From the NCBI GenBank assembly GCA_903889245.1, contig CAISWQ010000007.1:1-40163 (forward strand): 40,163 bases of DNA. Direction: 5' to 3'. This DNA is from an uncultured Lentisphaerota bacterium. Lineage in GTDB: Bacteria; Verrucomicrobiota; Kiritimatiellia; CAIQIC01. This document shows positions 17,860-26,565 of the stretch, piece by piece. Both the position numbers and the translations under genes were made by a program. A model generated the notes under the pieces. It worked only from the letters and a program-made list of their open reading frames with translations. It was not told where the DNA came from and ran no database searches. The stretch's first letter is position 1, and each line of letters begins with the position of its first letter.

Positions 17860-18762
17860 TTAACGGGCCTGCAATGGATCGAGTACCCAACGTTTATTAA
17901 ACCAGAAATATTGCCCCGGATGGGCGCGGATGACCGTGTCGAGTTGCGTCATGACCTCCTGTGTCAGACGCCGGTCTTCCTGCGCCACGTCGGCGCCGGC
18001 CTGCGGCCAGATGGGCGGCAGGCTCTGAAAATGATGGCGCGTCCAGCCCGCGCGCCAGACGCAGCACGGGAAGACCGGCACGCCGGCCTCGCGCGCAAAG
18101 ACCGCCAGGCCGCGGCCCATGTTCGCGCGGCCGCCGAGGAACGCGATGTCCAGCGACTCGCGCCTGGCGCGCACGTCCGGCAACATCGCCAGCACCTTGC
18201 CCGCCGTGATGCGCCGGAGCGCGAGCCGGATGGCGCTGGCATCGTTCATGATCGTCTCGATGCCGGTCGAGCTGCGCAGGCGGTTGAGGTAGGCATCGGT
18301 CAGCGGATTCTTCTGGCGTCGCGCCATGAACAGGATCGGCACGCCATAGGCCTGCGCCGCAATGCCCGCCAGATCCCAGTTCCCCATGTGCGGCACCGCG
18401 ATGACCGCGCCGCGTCCGCTGCGGAGGTGTGCTGCCACGCCGCCCTCGTCGTGGACCACCGAGAGGCGCGCGAGCTTCGCCGGCGTCAGCCGCGGGATGC
18501 GCATGATCTCGATGACGTTGAAGAACAGGTTACGCCACGCCTGCCAGGCCAGCCGCCGCCGTTCGCGCGGTGCGAACCTGTCGCCGAACACCTCGGCGAG
18601 CCGCGCCTCGGCCGCCAGCGTGCGGCGGTGGGCCGGCCACCAGCTTGCGGCCGCGCAACACCAGCCCAGCGTCAGCGCGACACGGTAGGGCAGCCAACCC
18701 ACGCCGCTCATCACCGCGCGCAACAGGCCGTATTCGAGGACATGTTTGACCCGGTATTTCAT
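17860..18762 (-). CDS. HtrB/LpxL-type lysophospholipid acyltransferase
   Basis: A 300-residue membrane-associated acyltransferase of the lipid A biosynthesis (HtrB/LpxL) type. The catalytic HxxxxD motif is HMGNWD (near residue 125), followed by the family segments ILFMARRQKNPLTDAYLNRL and MLPDVRARR, and FWFNKRW near the C-terminus. It would add a secondary acyl chain to a lipid A precursor or related envelope lipid at the inner membrane. I chose the ATG at 18762, where MKYRVKHVLEYG gives the usual start; an in-frame ATG at 18777 overlaps the predicted -10 box. The stop codon touches the next gene as TAATG, linking this enzyme to a pseudokinase, which hints at regulation of lipid modification. 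Confidence 0.9.
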   Translation of the reverse strand: MKYRVKHVLEYGLLRAVMSGVGWLPYRVALTLGWCCAAASWWPAHRRTLAAEARLAEVFGDRFAPRERRRLAWQAWRNLFFNVIEIMRIPRLTPAKLARLSVVHDEGGVAAHLRSGRGAVIAVPHMGNWDLAGIAAQAYGVPILFMARRQKNPLTDAYLNRLRSSTGIETIMNDASAIRLALRRITAGKVLAMLPDVRARRESLDIAFLGGRANMGRGLAVFAREAGVPVFPCCVWRAGWTRHHFQSLPPIWPQAGADVAQEDRRLTQEVMTQLDTVIRAHPGQYFWFNKRWVLDPLQAR

Positions 18763-18770
18763 GCGAGCGA

Positions 18771-18804
18771 GGCGCATCCTAGCGAGGCCGCGCGTTTTTT
18801 CCAA
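18771..18804 (-). promoter_or_regulatory. Predicted acyltransferase promoter, -35 in the palindrome
   Basis: On the minus strand TTGGAA (18799-18804, palindrome half), 17 bp, TAGGAT (18776-18781), in GCTAGGATGCGCC. The ATG at 18762 follows after 13 bases. Confidence 0.52.
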
Positions 18805-18877
18805 GGATTGGAAAGGCCGGCGGGTGCTTTTTCCAAGGCTTGGAAAAAATGCGCGCTCCGTTTTCCGGGCCTTGGAA
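18799..18877. repeat. Palindromic repeat triplet
   Basis: Three copies at 18799-18813 (ttccaaggattggaa), 18831-18845 (ttccaaggcttggaa) and 18863-18877 (ttccgggccttggaa), each 32 bp from the next. This is the longest run in the window and shows that the 32-bp period is not limited to pairs. Confidence 0.9.
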
Positions 18878-18890
18878 AAGGGTGCGGAGT

Positions 18891-19700
18891 TTATTCCACC
18901 TTCAACTCGAAACCCTGGCCCTCGAGCTTCCGCCGGGCATCGGGCCGGCTGATGAACATCAGGCCCAGGCCCTCGTGGGCGAACCGGACATCCAGGTTCT
19001 GGAAATAGCCCCGGGTGTTGGTGCGGCGGAGCGTGACCTTGCGGTTGCCCCAGGGGCCCTTGTGTTCGATCCAGTCGCAGTACCCCAGCAAATCCACGCG
19101 GTTGGCGTAGGGCGCGGTATAGACCTTGAGGCTGTCATCCCCCTTGCCGCCGCGCCAGCGCACCGCGCAGCCGGCGGTGGCTTTGATGCGCTCGGATTGC
19201 GGCGCATGGGCCGGCACGGTGTGGGTGGCTGGGAAACGTACCGCAATCAATAATTGAGGAATGCGTTCCGGGGGATAGTTGTTTACCTCGTTATCCACCA
19301 GCAAACTGCCATCGCGCAGCTTCCACGTTTGCAGCACATGGATGCCGGAATCGGAAACGAAAGCGAAGGCCAGCTTGGCCGGATTCACGGATGGCGGCGG
19401 GGGTTTGACGATGCTGACGATGCGTAGTTTTTCGGAGGGATTGGCGTTGCAGTTGGCGATGGCGATCGGCGGCCCAACCCGCTTGCCACCCTCCAGAGGA
19501 TGGATGAACAGGCCGAGGTTGGTCGTCATCAGGACCTCGAATGCTTTGCCCTGAAAGATGGCATACTGGCCTTTGCCGGGGCCGTCGGACAGGGTTGGGA
19601 TGTCGCCAATATCAACGAGGGGCGTGGCTCCCCACACGTGGAAAGCTGCGCAGAGCAACAAGCCCGGCAGCCCTCCGGTTGTTCTATGCTGGTGGCGCAT
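18891..19700 (-). CDS. Secreted protein of unknown function
   Basis: A 269-residue protein I do not recognise. It has a signal peptide (GLPGLLLCAAFHVWGA) and is otherwise beta-rich, with segments such as YAIFQGKAFEVLMTTNLGLFIHPL, IHVLQTWKLRDGSLLVDNEV and FPATHTVPAHAPQSERI. No catalytic motif stands out. I chose the ATG at 19700, which places the signal peptide at the N-terminus; a longer frame runs into the histidine kinase gene. It starts 9 bp after the stop of that gene on the same strand, so it is probably co-transcribed and may be a product or sensor partner of the kinase. This link is inference only. Confidence 0.7.
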   Translation of the reverse strand: MRHQHRTTGGLPGLLLCAAFHVWGATPLVDIGDIPTLSDGPGKGQYAIFQGKAFEVLMTTNLGLFIHPLEGGKRVGPPIAIANCNANPSEKLRIVSIVKPPPPSVNPAKLAFAFVSDSGIHVLQTWKLRDGSLLVDNEVNNYPPERIPQLLIAVRFPATHTVPAHAPQSERIKATAGCAVRWRGGKGDDSLKVYTAPYANRVDLLGYCDWIEHKGPWGNRKVTLRRTNTRGYFQNLDVRFAHEGLGLMFISRPDARRKLEGQGFELKVE

Positions 19701-19708
19701 GTGGGCTT

Positions 19709-22700
19709 CTATGCTGAAGAGGGTTGGCCGGCTGTGCCAGGCCGTGCATCGAGGACATGCCGCAACAACGTGAGCAGGGCGGCGGCCGGGTAGGGCTTTT
19801 GCAAAAAGTGATAGCCCTTCGCGCTGATGTTCGTCCAGCGCGTGAGGGCGTCGCTGTACCCGCTGCACAACAGGACGGGCAGTTCGGGCTGCTGCGCGCG
19901 CAACTCATCGGCCAGCGTGATGCCACTGGCGTCAGGCAGGACGATGTCACTGAACAACGCGTCGAAGGGTTGCCGGGCCTCGGCAAGCAGCGCGCGCGCG
20001 GCCTGGCCGGATTCCGCAATGCCCAGGGTGTAACCGTAGCTCTGGAGCAGATGCGCGGCCAGATGACGGACTTCGGGCTCATCCTCGACCAGCAGAATCC
20101 GCTCGCCGCGGCCGCGCGGCGCCTGCTGCTCCAACTGGATGATCGCCGGCGCCGGGGTGGCTTCTGCACCATGAAAGACGGGCAGGTAAATCTTGAAGGT
20201 CGTCCCCTCGCCGGGCTGGCTGTAGACGGCAATCCAACCGCTGTTCTGGGTGACGATGCCATAGACCACCGCCAAGCCGAGGCCCGTGCCCTTGGTCCGG
20301 CTCTTGGTGCTGAAGAACGGCTCAAAGATGTGCTCCTGTATGTCGGTCGTCATGCCGTGGCCCGTATCGGAGAAGGAGAGGCGGATGAACTCGCCGCTGC
20401 GCACCTCCGGCAGTCTGGCGGCCTCGTCGGGGCCAAAGGTGATGTTTTCTGTGCGAATGGTCATGCGCCCGCCCTGCGGCATCGCATCGCGCGCATTGAC
20501 CGCGAGGTTCATCAGGATCTGCTCCAGCTGGCCGGCGTCGGCCTTGACGCGGTGCAGCGCCGGCTCCAACTCGGTCTGCAACTGGATGTTTTCCCCGATC
20601 AGCCGCCGCAGCATTTTTCCCGTCTCGCCGATGACGCTGTTGAGGTCCAGCACACGCGGCTCGATCATCTGCTTGCGGCTGAAGGCGAGCAATTGCTGCG
20701 TCAGGTTGGCCGCGCGCTTGGCGGCGCGCTGGATCTGGTCAATATCGTCATGGCGCGCATCCGCCGGGGGCGTATTGGCCAGCAGCAGCTCGCAGAAGCC
20801 GAGGATGGTCTGCAGGAGGTTGTTGAAGTCGTGCGCCACGCCGCCGGCCAGCCGGCCGATGGTCTCCATCTTCTGCGCCTGGCGGAACTGATGTTCGAGC
20901 TGGACCTCGCGCGTCACATCGCGGGCGCTGGAGATGAAGAAGGCTGTCTGGCCGGTTTCATCACGGATGGGCGAGATGACCGTCTCCACTTCGTAGAGCG
21001 AACCGTCTTTGCGGCGGTTAATGAAACGTCCATGCCAGGGCCGTCCGGCTGTGAGTTCGCTCCACATGGCGCGGTAGAAGTCGGCCTCCTGCTTGCCGCT
21101 GTTGAGGCAGCGCGGATTGCGGCCCAGCACCTCGGCCTGCACATAGCCGCTCAAGCGCTCGAAGGCCGGGTTCACGTAGAGGATGGCGCCTTGTGTATCC
21201 GTCATGATCACGGCCTCGGCCGACTGCTCGACAATGGCCGCCAGGCGGTAGATCTGGGCCGCCGCCTGCTTGCGCGCGGTGATGTCGCGCACCAGCACTT
21301 GAACCGCAGGCCGCCCTTGGAACAGGACCAGCGAACCCGTGATTTCCGCATCCACGCTCGCGCCATCAAGACGGAGAATTTTCTCCTCCCGCAACGGCAC
21401 AGAACTGCCCTGCTTCACGGTCTGGAGCCGTTGCTGGACTTGGGCGCGACAACTGGGGTGGACCCGGTCCATGACGGATGTGCCCAGCAACTGTTCTGCT
21501 GTTTGGGCACCAGCCAGCCGCACGGCGGCGGCATTGGCATACAGAATGCGGCCCTCACGGTGAACCAGGATGGCATCAGGCAGATTCTCCACCATCAGGC
21601 GGTAACGCTCCTCGCTCTCCCGGAGGGCGGCCTCGGCATGTTGGCGCTCTTCCTCCAGGCTGATGGCCGCCGCGATGATGTGCAGGATTTTGCGGTCGTC
21701 TTCGGTGGGGACAAAGTCTGTCTGAAAGACCACGCAGAGCGAGCCGACCGCGCGGCCGCCAAAAAAGACCGCCTTGCCCATGTAGGTCTGCAAGGCATAG
21801 GGCCGCACGTTGGGATCGCGGGTGGCATAGGTCGTGTTTTGCAGATCGCGCACCAGAAAGACGTCTTTGTCGCTGCCCTGCCGGATCACGTCATAACAAA
21901 TGTGCCCCTCCGGCTGATCCTGTGGCTGGAAGCCGGGCGGCGACTGCCACTGACCCAAGGCGCACAGCAGACCCTCGTCGAGGCGGTTATACAGCGCACA
22001 GGCCGCGCCCAGCAGTTCGCCGCAGGTGGCCGTCAGGCGGTTGATGTTGGCCTTGGGATCGGCGCCCAGGCTGGTGAAGCAGGCGTTCAGTTTCTCCAGC
22101 CGCTCCGCCGAACGTTTGCGTTCAGAAATATCGCGGACCTGCGACTGGATGGCCGGCACACCCTCATACATCACGCGCGTCGTGCCCACCTCCATGTCCA
22201 CCGGCGTGCCGTCCATTCTCAGCAGCCGCTCCTCAATCAGCGGCACGCTGCCGCCTTGTGCCACCACGGCCAGTCGCTGCCGGATTCGCGCCTGCCAGTC
22301 AGGATGAACGCGCTCCATCAAGTCATGTCCGACCAATTCAGAGGATACCGCTGCACCCACCAATTGCAGCGCCATCGGATTGACGAAGAGAATGTGACCC
22401 TCGCGATGCACGACGATGGCATCGGCCGAATTTTCGACCAGCCGGCGGTAGTTGTCCTCGCTCGCCCGCAACGCCTCGGCTGCGGCCCGCTGCGCGGTAA
22501 TATCCCAGAAGATGCCCAGCAAACCCAGCACCTGGCCGTCCGCATCAAAGATGGGCGTCTTGACCGTGTGAATCCACTTTTCCTGGCCCTGGGTTATATA
22601 GCGTTCATCCACCTCGATGGTTTGTCTGCCGGCCAGCACCCGCTGGTCGTCAGCGCAATACTGGTCTGCCAGCTCACGAGGATAGAAATCAGCGTCCACC

Positions 22701-23122
22701 TTCCCGATCATGTCGGACGGTGTGCGACCCACATCCGCCGCGAAATATTCATTGCAGGCGAGATAGCGCGACTGCATGTCCTTGAAGAAAATCCGCTGCG
22801 GCAGGTGGTCAATCAGCATCTGACTGACCCGCTGCGAAGTTTCCAGCGTCTGCCGCCGGCGCAGTTCGCGGCGCAGCAACCCATAGAGCAGGCCGGAGGT
22901 GACCAGGACAAAAAACCAGCCCTTGAAAATGGAGATTCGTTCGATCAGCACCGGATCGCTGACGAGGGCGGCCACCAGCATATCGGAAAACAAAATCCAC
23001 AAGACGCTGAAACCGGCATAGGTCAGCACCAGTCGCCAGGCGGCCCGGCGCCACGCAAAGCCAGACTGGACGGCAGCCGCGGCCGCCGCCTGAAACGGCG
23101 GCTTTATAGGTCGGTCAACCAT
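19709..23122 (-). CDS. Hybrid sensor histidine kinase with four PAS domains and GAF
   Basis: A 1137-residue hybrid kinase. Two membrane helices lie near residues 30-85. Then follow PAS1 (about 105-215), PAS2 (218-335), GAF (345-495), PAS3 (502-620) and PAS4 (622-745). The dimerisation domain has the phospho-accepting His in GGVAHDFNN (near 761). The ATPase domain has NLAVNARDAM, DTGHGM and GTGLGLA. A receiver domain begins near 1006, with LLVEDE, the phospho-Asp in FSDIVLPD (near 1059) and the Lys in FLQKPY. PAS2 and PAS3 are near-copies (both contain VENxxDAIxVHREG and RVHP) and look like an internal duplication. All catalytic residues are present. No output regulator lies nearby, so the target is unknown. 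Confidence 0.95.
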   Translation of the reverse strand: MVDRPIKPPFQAAAAAAVQSGFAWRRAAWRLVLTYAGFSVLWILFSDMLVAALVSDPVLIERISIFKGWFFVLVTSGLLYGLLRRELRRRQTLETSQRVSQMLIDHLPQRIFFKDMQSRYLACNEYFAADVGRTPSDMIGKVDADFYPRELADQYCADDQRVLAGRQTIEVDERYITQGQEKWIHTVKTPIFDADGQVLGLLGIFWDITAQRAAAEALRASEDNYRRLVENSADAIVVHREGHILFVNPMALQLVGAAVSSELVGHDLMERVHPDWQARIRQRLAVVAQGGSVPLIEERLLRMDGTPVDMEVGTTRVMYEGVPAIQSQVRDISERKRSAERLEKLNACFTSLGADPKANINRLTATCGELLGAACALYNRLDEGLLCALGQWQSPPGFQPQDQPEGHICYDVIRQGSDKDVFLVRDLQNTTYATRDPNVRPYALQTYMGKAVFFGGRAVGSLCVVFQTDFVPTEDDRKILHIIAAAISLEEERQHAEAALRESEERYRLMVENLPDAILVHREGRILYANAAAVRLAGAQTAEQLLGTSVMDRVHPSCRAQVQQRLQTVKQGSSVPLREEKILRLDGASVDAEITGSLVLFQGRPAVQVLVRDITARKQAAAQIYRLAAIVEQSAEAVIMTDTQGAILYVNPAFERLSGYVQAEVLGRNPRCLNSGKQEADFYRAMWSELTAGRPWHGRFINRRKDGSLYEVETVISPIRDETGQTAFFISSARDVTREVQLEHQFRQAQKMETIGRLAGGVAHDFNNLLQTILGFCELLLANTPPADARHDDIDQIQRAAKRAANLTQQLLAFSRKQMIEPRVLDLNSVIGETGKMLRRLIGENIQLQTELEPALHRVKADAGQLEQILMNLAVNARDAMPQGGRMTIRTENITFGPDEAARLPEVRSGEFIRLSFSDTGHGMTTDIQEHIFEPFFSTKSRTKGTGLGLAVVYGIVTQNSGWIAVYSQPGEGTTFKIYLPVFHGAEATPAPAIIQLEQQAPRGRGERILLVEDEPEVRHLAAHLLQSYGYTLGIAESGQAARALLAEARQPFDALFSDIVLPDASGITLADELRAQQPELPVLLCSGYSDALTRWTNISAKGYHFLQKPYPAAALLTLLRHVLDARPGTAGQPSSA

Positions 23123-23161
23123 GTTGCCTTGGTGTCATGCCCACAAGTGGTTTCGCATGAT

Positions 23162-23196
23162 GCGCGTAACGTAGCAGATGCCCGGCCAGGTGCGAA
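23162..23196 (-). promoter_or_regulatory. Predicted promoter of the histidine kinase
   Basis: The minus strand carries TTCGCA (23191-23196), 17 bp, TACGTT (23168-23173), inside GCTACGTTACGCGC. The -35 is weak; the -10 region fits the local motif. Confidence 0.38.
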
Positions 23197-23216
23197 ACAA
23201 TTTTTGGCCGCCCCTT

Positions 23217-23263
23217 TTCCAAGCTGTGGAAAAGTGACGCGTGAAATTGTCCAAGCCTTGGAA
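23217..23263. repeat. Palindromic repeat pair
   Basis: ttccaagctgtggaa (23217-23231) and gtccaagccttggaa (23249-23263), 32 bp apart, between the divergent histidine kinase and secreted protein genes. Confidence 0.85.
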
Positions 23264-23294
23264 AAGAGCCAGCCGCTCGCTACACTCCCGCGCC
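23258..23294 (+). promoter_or_regulatory. Predicted promoter, -35 in the palindrome
   Basis: TTGGAA (23258-23263), exactly 17 bp, TACACT (23281-23286), within GCTACACTCCCGCGCC. The ATG at 23318 is 31 bp past the -10, with GAAGGAG in the leader. Confidence 0.58.
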
Positions 23295-23317
23295 GTTTGT
23301 AACGCGAAGGAGTTCCC

Positions 23318-25756
23318 ATGAAGAAAGTCTTGGCGATGCTGGCGATGGTGGGGTTGGCGGGCGCGGCGGAAGAAAAGCCCGTGTGCGTCTCGGGCCTCTA
23401 CCCGCACTTGGCCACGTTCAACAAGGAAGGCGAGTGCGGCACGGGCGCGGTCGTGCCGTGGGCCGACCGGCTCTGGGTCATCTCCTACGGCCCGCACCTG
23501 CCGCAGGGCTCCTCCGACAAGCTCTACGAAATCACACCCGACCTCCAGCAGATCATCCATCCCGAAAGCGTCGGCGGCACGCCCGCGAACCGGATGATCC
23601 ACCGCGAGAGCAACCAGCTCATCATCGGCCCCTACTTCATCGACGCGCAGGGCAAGGTGCGCGTCATCCCGCCCAAGCTCATGCCCGGCCGGCTCACCGG
23701 CAACGCGCGCCACCTGACCGACCCGGCGCACAAAATCTATTTCGCGACGATGGAGGAAGGTCTCTATGAGGTGGACGTGCAGTCGCTCGAGGTGCAGGGC
23801 CTGATCCGCGACGGTAACTTCAAGAAGGCGCCGCCGACCGAGAAGCATCCCGCGATGCTCGACTCGACTTTGCCCGGCTATCACGGCAAGGGCCTCTACT
23901 CCGGCCAGGGCCGCGTGGTCTACGCGAACAACGGCGAGCGCGACAAGCGCGTCAGTACCGACCCGACAATTCCCAGCGGCGCGCTCGGCGAGTGGCGCAA
24001 GCCCGGCGAGGAATGGCACCTCGTGCGGCGCAACCAGTTCACCGAGGTCACCGGCCCCGGCGGCATTTTCGGCAACGAGCATCCCGACACTGATCCGCTC
24101 TGGAGCGTGGGCTGGGATCACCGCTCGCTCATCCTGATGGTGCTCGAGGCTGGCACGTGGCACGCCTACCGCCTGCCCAAGGCGAGCCACTGCTACGACG
24201 GTTCGCACGGCTGGAACACCGAGTGGCCGCGCATCCGCGACATCGGCGACACCGACCTGCTGATGACCATGCACGGCATGTTTTGGCGCTTCCCGAAGTC
24301 GCTGACCGCCGCGCATTCCGCCGGGATCGCGCCGCGCAGCACCTATCTCAAGGTGATCGGCGACTTCTGCCGCTGGAACGACAGGCTGGTCTTCGGCTGC
24401 GACGACTCCGCGAAGAGCGAGTTCATGAACACGCGCAAGGCCAAGGGCAAGCTCGCGGCGCCCGGCCAGTCGCAATCCAACATCTGGTTCACCGACCCCG
24501 CGCGCGTGAACGAGCTCGGCCCGGCGCTCGGCCGCGGCGCGGTCTGGCTGGAGGATGCCGTGAAGGCCGGCGTGCCGTCCGAGCCGTTCCTCTTCTCCGG
24601 CTTCGCGCTCCGCTCGCTGCACCTCGCGCACGATGGCGCGGCCGCGGTCGTCTTCACCCTCGAGGTGGATGCGAAGGGCGATGGCACGTGGCAGACGCTG
24701 CGCACCGTGAACGTCCCGGCGCACGGCTACGCGTGGACGGAATTTCCCGCGACCGAGACCGGCGCGTGGCTCCGCCTCAAGGCCGGCAGCGACTGCGCGA
24801 AGGCGACGGCCTTCTTCCACTATCGCAACCCCGATACGCGCGGCACGGATGCGCCCGCGCTCTTCGCCGGCATCGCGCAGCCCGCCGACAAGGCCATCGG
24901 TGGCGGCCTGCTCTACGCGCGCGGCGCCGATATCCGCACGCTGCGCTTCGCCGCCGCCAACGCCAAGGGCGAGGTCGGCTGCTACGAGCTCGACGCCGCG
25001 CTCAAGCTCCAGCGCGACAAGGACCCCAAGGGCACCGACTGGATGAAGCAGAACGTCGCGATCCCGCAAGACGTGCTGACCGTGGACGCCGCCTCGGTCC
25101 TCTACGTGGACGCGAAGGGTCGCTGGCGTCTGCCGAAGGGCGACGCCGCGTTCGATGCCGCCGGCCCGCTCGGCGCCGAGCGCATCTGCCGCGAGGTCTG
25201 CACCGAGCGCGACCTCTTCAACGCGCACGGCACATTCTATGAACTGCCCGCCGAGAACGCCGGCGGCTTCGCCAAGATCCGTCCGATCGCGACGCACAAC
25301 CGCCGCATCAAGGACTACGCCTCCTATCGTGGCATGCTCATCATCAGCGGCATCGCCGCCGACGCGACCGCCCAGCCGCACCTCATCCGTTCCGAGGATG
25401 GGCAGTGCGCGCTCTGGGTCGGCGCGGTGGACGATCTCTGGCAGTTCGGCAAGCCGCGCGGCCGCGGCGGGCCGTGGCAGACCACCGCGGTCAAGGCTGG
25501 GCAGGCGTCCGATGCCTACCTGATGACCGGCTATGACCACAAGCGCCTGACGCTCGCGCACACCGCCACGGCGCCGGTCAAGTTCCGCGTCGAGGTGGAC
25601 CTTAGCGGCACTGGTTGCTGGCAACCCTACGGCGAATTTACCGTCGAGCCGGGCCAGCCGCTGGAGCACAAGTTCAGCGACGCCTTCTCCGCCTACTGGG
25701 TCCGCCTCGTCCCCGCCGCCGACTGCACCGCCACCGCGACCTTCATCTACGACTGA
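23318..25756 (+). CDS. Large secreted protein with duplicated module (paralog 1)
   Basis: An 812-residue exported protein with a signal peptide (KVLAMLAMVGLAGAAE) and no family I can name. The first half is beta-rich with repeated strand pairs (YPHLATFN, GAVVPWADRLWVISYG, NQLIIGPYFIDAQGKV), suggesting a propeller. A module of about 115 residues occurs twice, near 386-502 and 697-812. Each copy begins with a xxWFTDP or ALWVGAVDDL segment, continues through VWLEDAVKAG-like and LMTGYDHKRLTL-like segments and ends with an FFHYR or TFIYD strand. It is closely similar along its length to the gene at 29696, with the same start motif (CVSGLYPHL). RBS GAAGGAG. Possibly a carbohydrate-binding or surface protein. 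Confidence 0.85.
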   Translation: MKKVLAMLAMVGLAGAAEEKPVCVSGLYPHLATFNKEGECGTGAVVPWADRLWVISYGPHLPQGSSDKLYEITPDLQQIIHPESVGGTPANRMIHRESNQLIIGPYFIDAQGKVRVIPPKLMPGRLTGNARHLTDPAHKIYFATMEEGLYEVDVQSLEVQGLIRDGNFKKAPPTEKHPAMLDSTLPGYHGKGLYSGQGRVVYANNGERDKRVSTDPTIPSGALGEWRKPGEEWHLVRRNQFTEVTGPGGIFGNEHPDTDPLWSVGWDHRSLILMVLEAGTWHAYRLPKASHCYDGSHGWNTEWPRIRDIGDTDLLMTMHGMFWRFPKSLTAAHSAGIAPRSTYLKVIGDFCRWNDRLVFGCDDSAKSEFMNTRKAKGKLAAPGQSQSNIWFTDPARVNELGPALGRGAVWLEDAVKAGVPSEPFLFSGFALRSLHLAHDGAAAVVFTLEVDAKGDGTWQTLRTVNVPAHGYAWTEFPATETGAWLRLKAGSDCAKATAFFHYRNPDTRGTDAPALFAGIAQPADKAIGGGLLYARGADIRTLRFAAANAKGEVGCYELDAALKLQRDKDPKGTDWMKQNVAIPQDVLTVDAASVLYVDAKGRWRLPKGDAAFDAAGPLGAERICREVCTERDLFNAHGTFYELPAENAGGFAKIRPIATHNRRIKDYASYRGMLIISGIAADATAQPHLIRSEDGQCALWVGAVDDLWQFGKPRGRGGPWQTTAVKAGQASDAYLMTGYDHKRLTLAHTATAPVKFRVEVDLSGTGCWQPYGEFTVEPGQPLEHKFSDAFSAYWVRLVPAADCTATATFIYD

Positions 25757-25768
25757 GCCCGGCGGGGT

Positions 25769-25783
25769 TTCCAAGGCTTGGAA
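25769..25783. repeat. Single palindromic repeat
   Basis: ttccaaggcttggaa, the only well-conserved solitary copy. It lies 12 bp past the stop of the plus-strand gene in a convergent gap, where it could form a weak terminator stem. Confidence 0.8.
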
Positions 25784-25862
25784 AATGTCGACTCACTGCA
25801 AGTCGCGACACTCGGCAGTTTGGGCTGACAACCGGGCCAGGGTTTGAGGTGCTATTTGTCCT

Positions 25863-26522
25863 TCACTTCCGAATGGTGCTGTTCAATTCGGTGAATAGCA
25901 CATCAATCTCCTCGAACGCCTTTAGGAACAGGTTGGCCGCCCGCTCGTGCTGCCCTTGAGAAGTATCCTCGATGGCGGCAGCGAATTGCTGGCGAATTGT
26001 TTTGAGTTTGGCCTCGGCGCTGTCGGTCGGCACTTTCTGCTGCTTGCGACTCGCGAGCTTAGCCTCCATAAACGCAACCGCACTCTTGGAAATCTCGATG
26101 TTGAAACGGTTGCGTTCGGCCACGGCCAGGCGTCCGGCCGGGCGGGCCTTGAGCACCGGATTTATCAGATCAAAGGTCTGGCGTAACGCTTTTGCGGCGG
26201 CAGACATCTGCTGCACCACATTGGCATCGTTGGCCCTCACCACGGCTTCAAGTTTGGCCTGTTCAGCGGTGGCGCGGTGTGCCGCGGCATCGATTTCGCG
26301 CAGGTCCACCTTGGCGGCCCGCAGCATCTGAAGCTTGGCTTCGACCAGCTTGAGCCCCGCCTTTACCTCGGTGTTCATCAGCGCGGCCCGATTCTGACCG
26401 GATAGGGTTTGGCCCGATGCGACTTGCAGCAAGACCAGTAACGACACAACTAATCCCCCAAGCTGCATCCAACCTTGCAGCATTCGAGCGATCCCATGTT
26501 TTCGGTATAATTGCATTTTCAT
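25863..26522 (-). CDS. Exported helical coiled-coil protein of unknown function
   Basis: A 219-residue protein with an N-terminal hydrophobic segment (LGGLVVSLLVLLQVASG) serving as signal peptide or anchor. The rest is almost entirely helical, rich in Ala, Lys and Glu (KLVEAKLQMLRAAKVDLREI, AEQAKLEAVVRAND, AEAKLKTIRQQFAAAIE), consistent with a long coiled coil. I do not recognise a family. I chose the ATG at 26522, with AGGAG five bases upstream; a second ATG lies at 26516. The start is 43 bp after the PEP-CTERM gene on the same strand, so the two are probably one transcript. It may assist the surface protein; that is a guess from position only. Confidence 0.68.
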   Translation of the reverse strand: MKMQLYRKHGIARMLQGWMQLGGLVVSLLVLLQVASGQTLSGQNRAALMNTEVKAGLKLVEAKLQMLRAAKVDLREIDAAAHRATAEQAKLEAVVRANDANVVQQMSAAAKALRQTFDLINPVLKARPAGRLAVAERNRFNIEISKSAVAFMEAKLASRKQQKVPTDSAEAKLKTIRQQFAAAIEDTSQGQHERAANLFLKAFEEIDVLFTELNSTIRK

Positions 26523-26565
26523 ATCGGCTCCTGAGGCAGTACTCACCTTGATGGGTGGCGAAAAA

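Noticed and set aside
18799-18877. CRISPR-like array (three repeats with 32-bp period)
   Set aside because: Repeat units are only 15 bp, spacers about 17 bp, copies are mostly in pairs at scattered sites, one lies inside a gene, and no cas gene is present.
19724-23302. 1192-codon open frame antisense to the hybrid histidine kinase
   Set aside because: It mirrors the kinase gene codon by codon, has low-complexity composition and no domain; GC-rich codon bias makes such antisense frames common here.
23135-25774. 879-codon minus-strand frame over the first large secreted protein
   Set aside because: The plus strand has a signal peptide, a promoter, a ribosome site and a full-length paralog; the minus frame has none of these.
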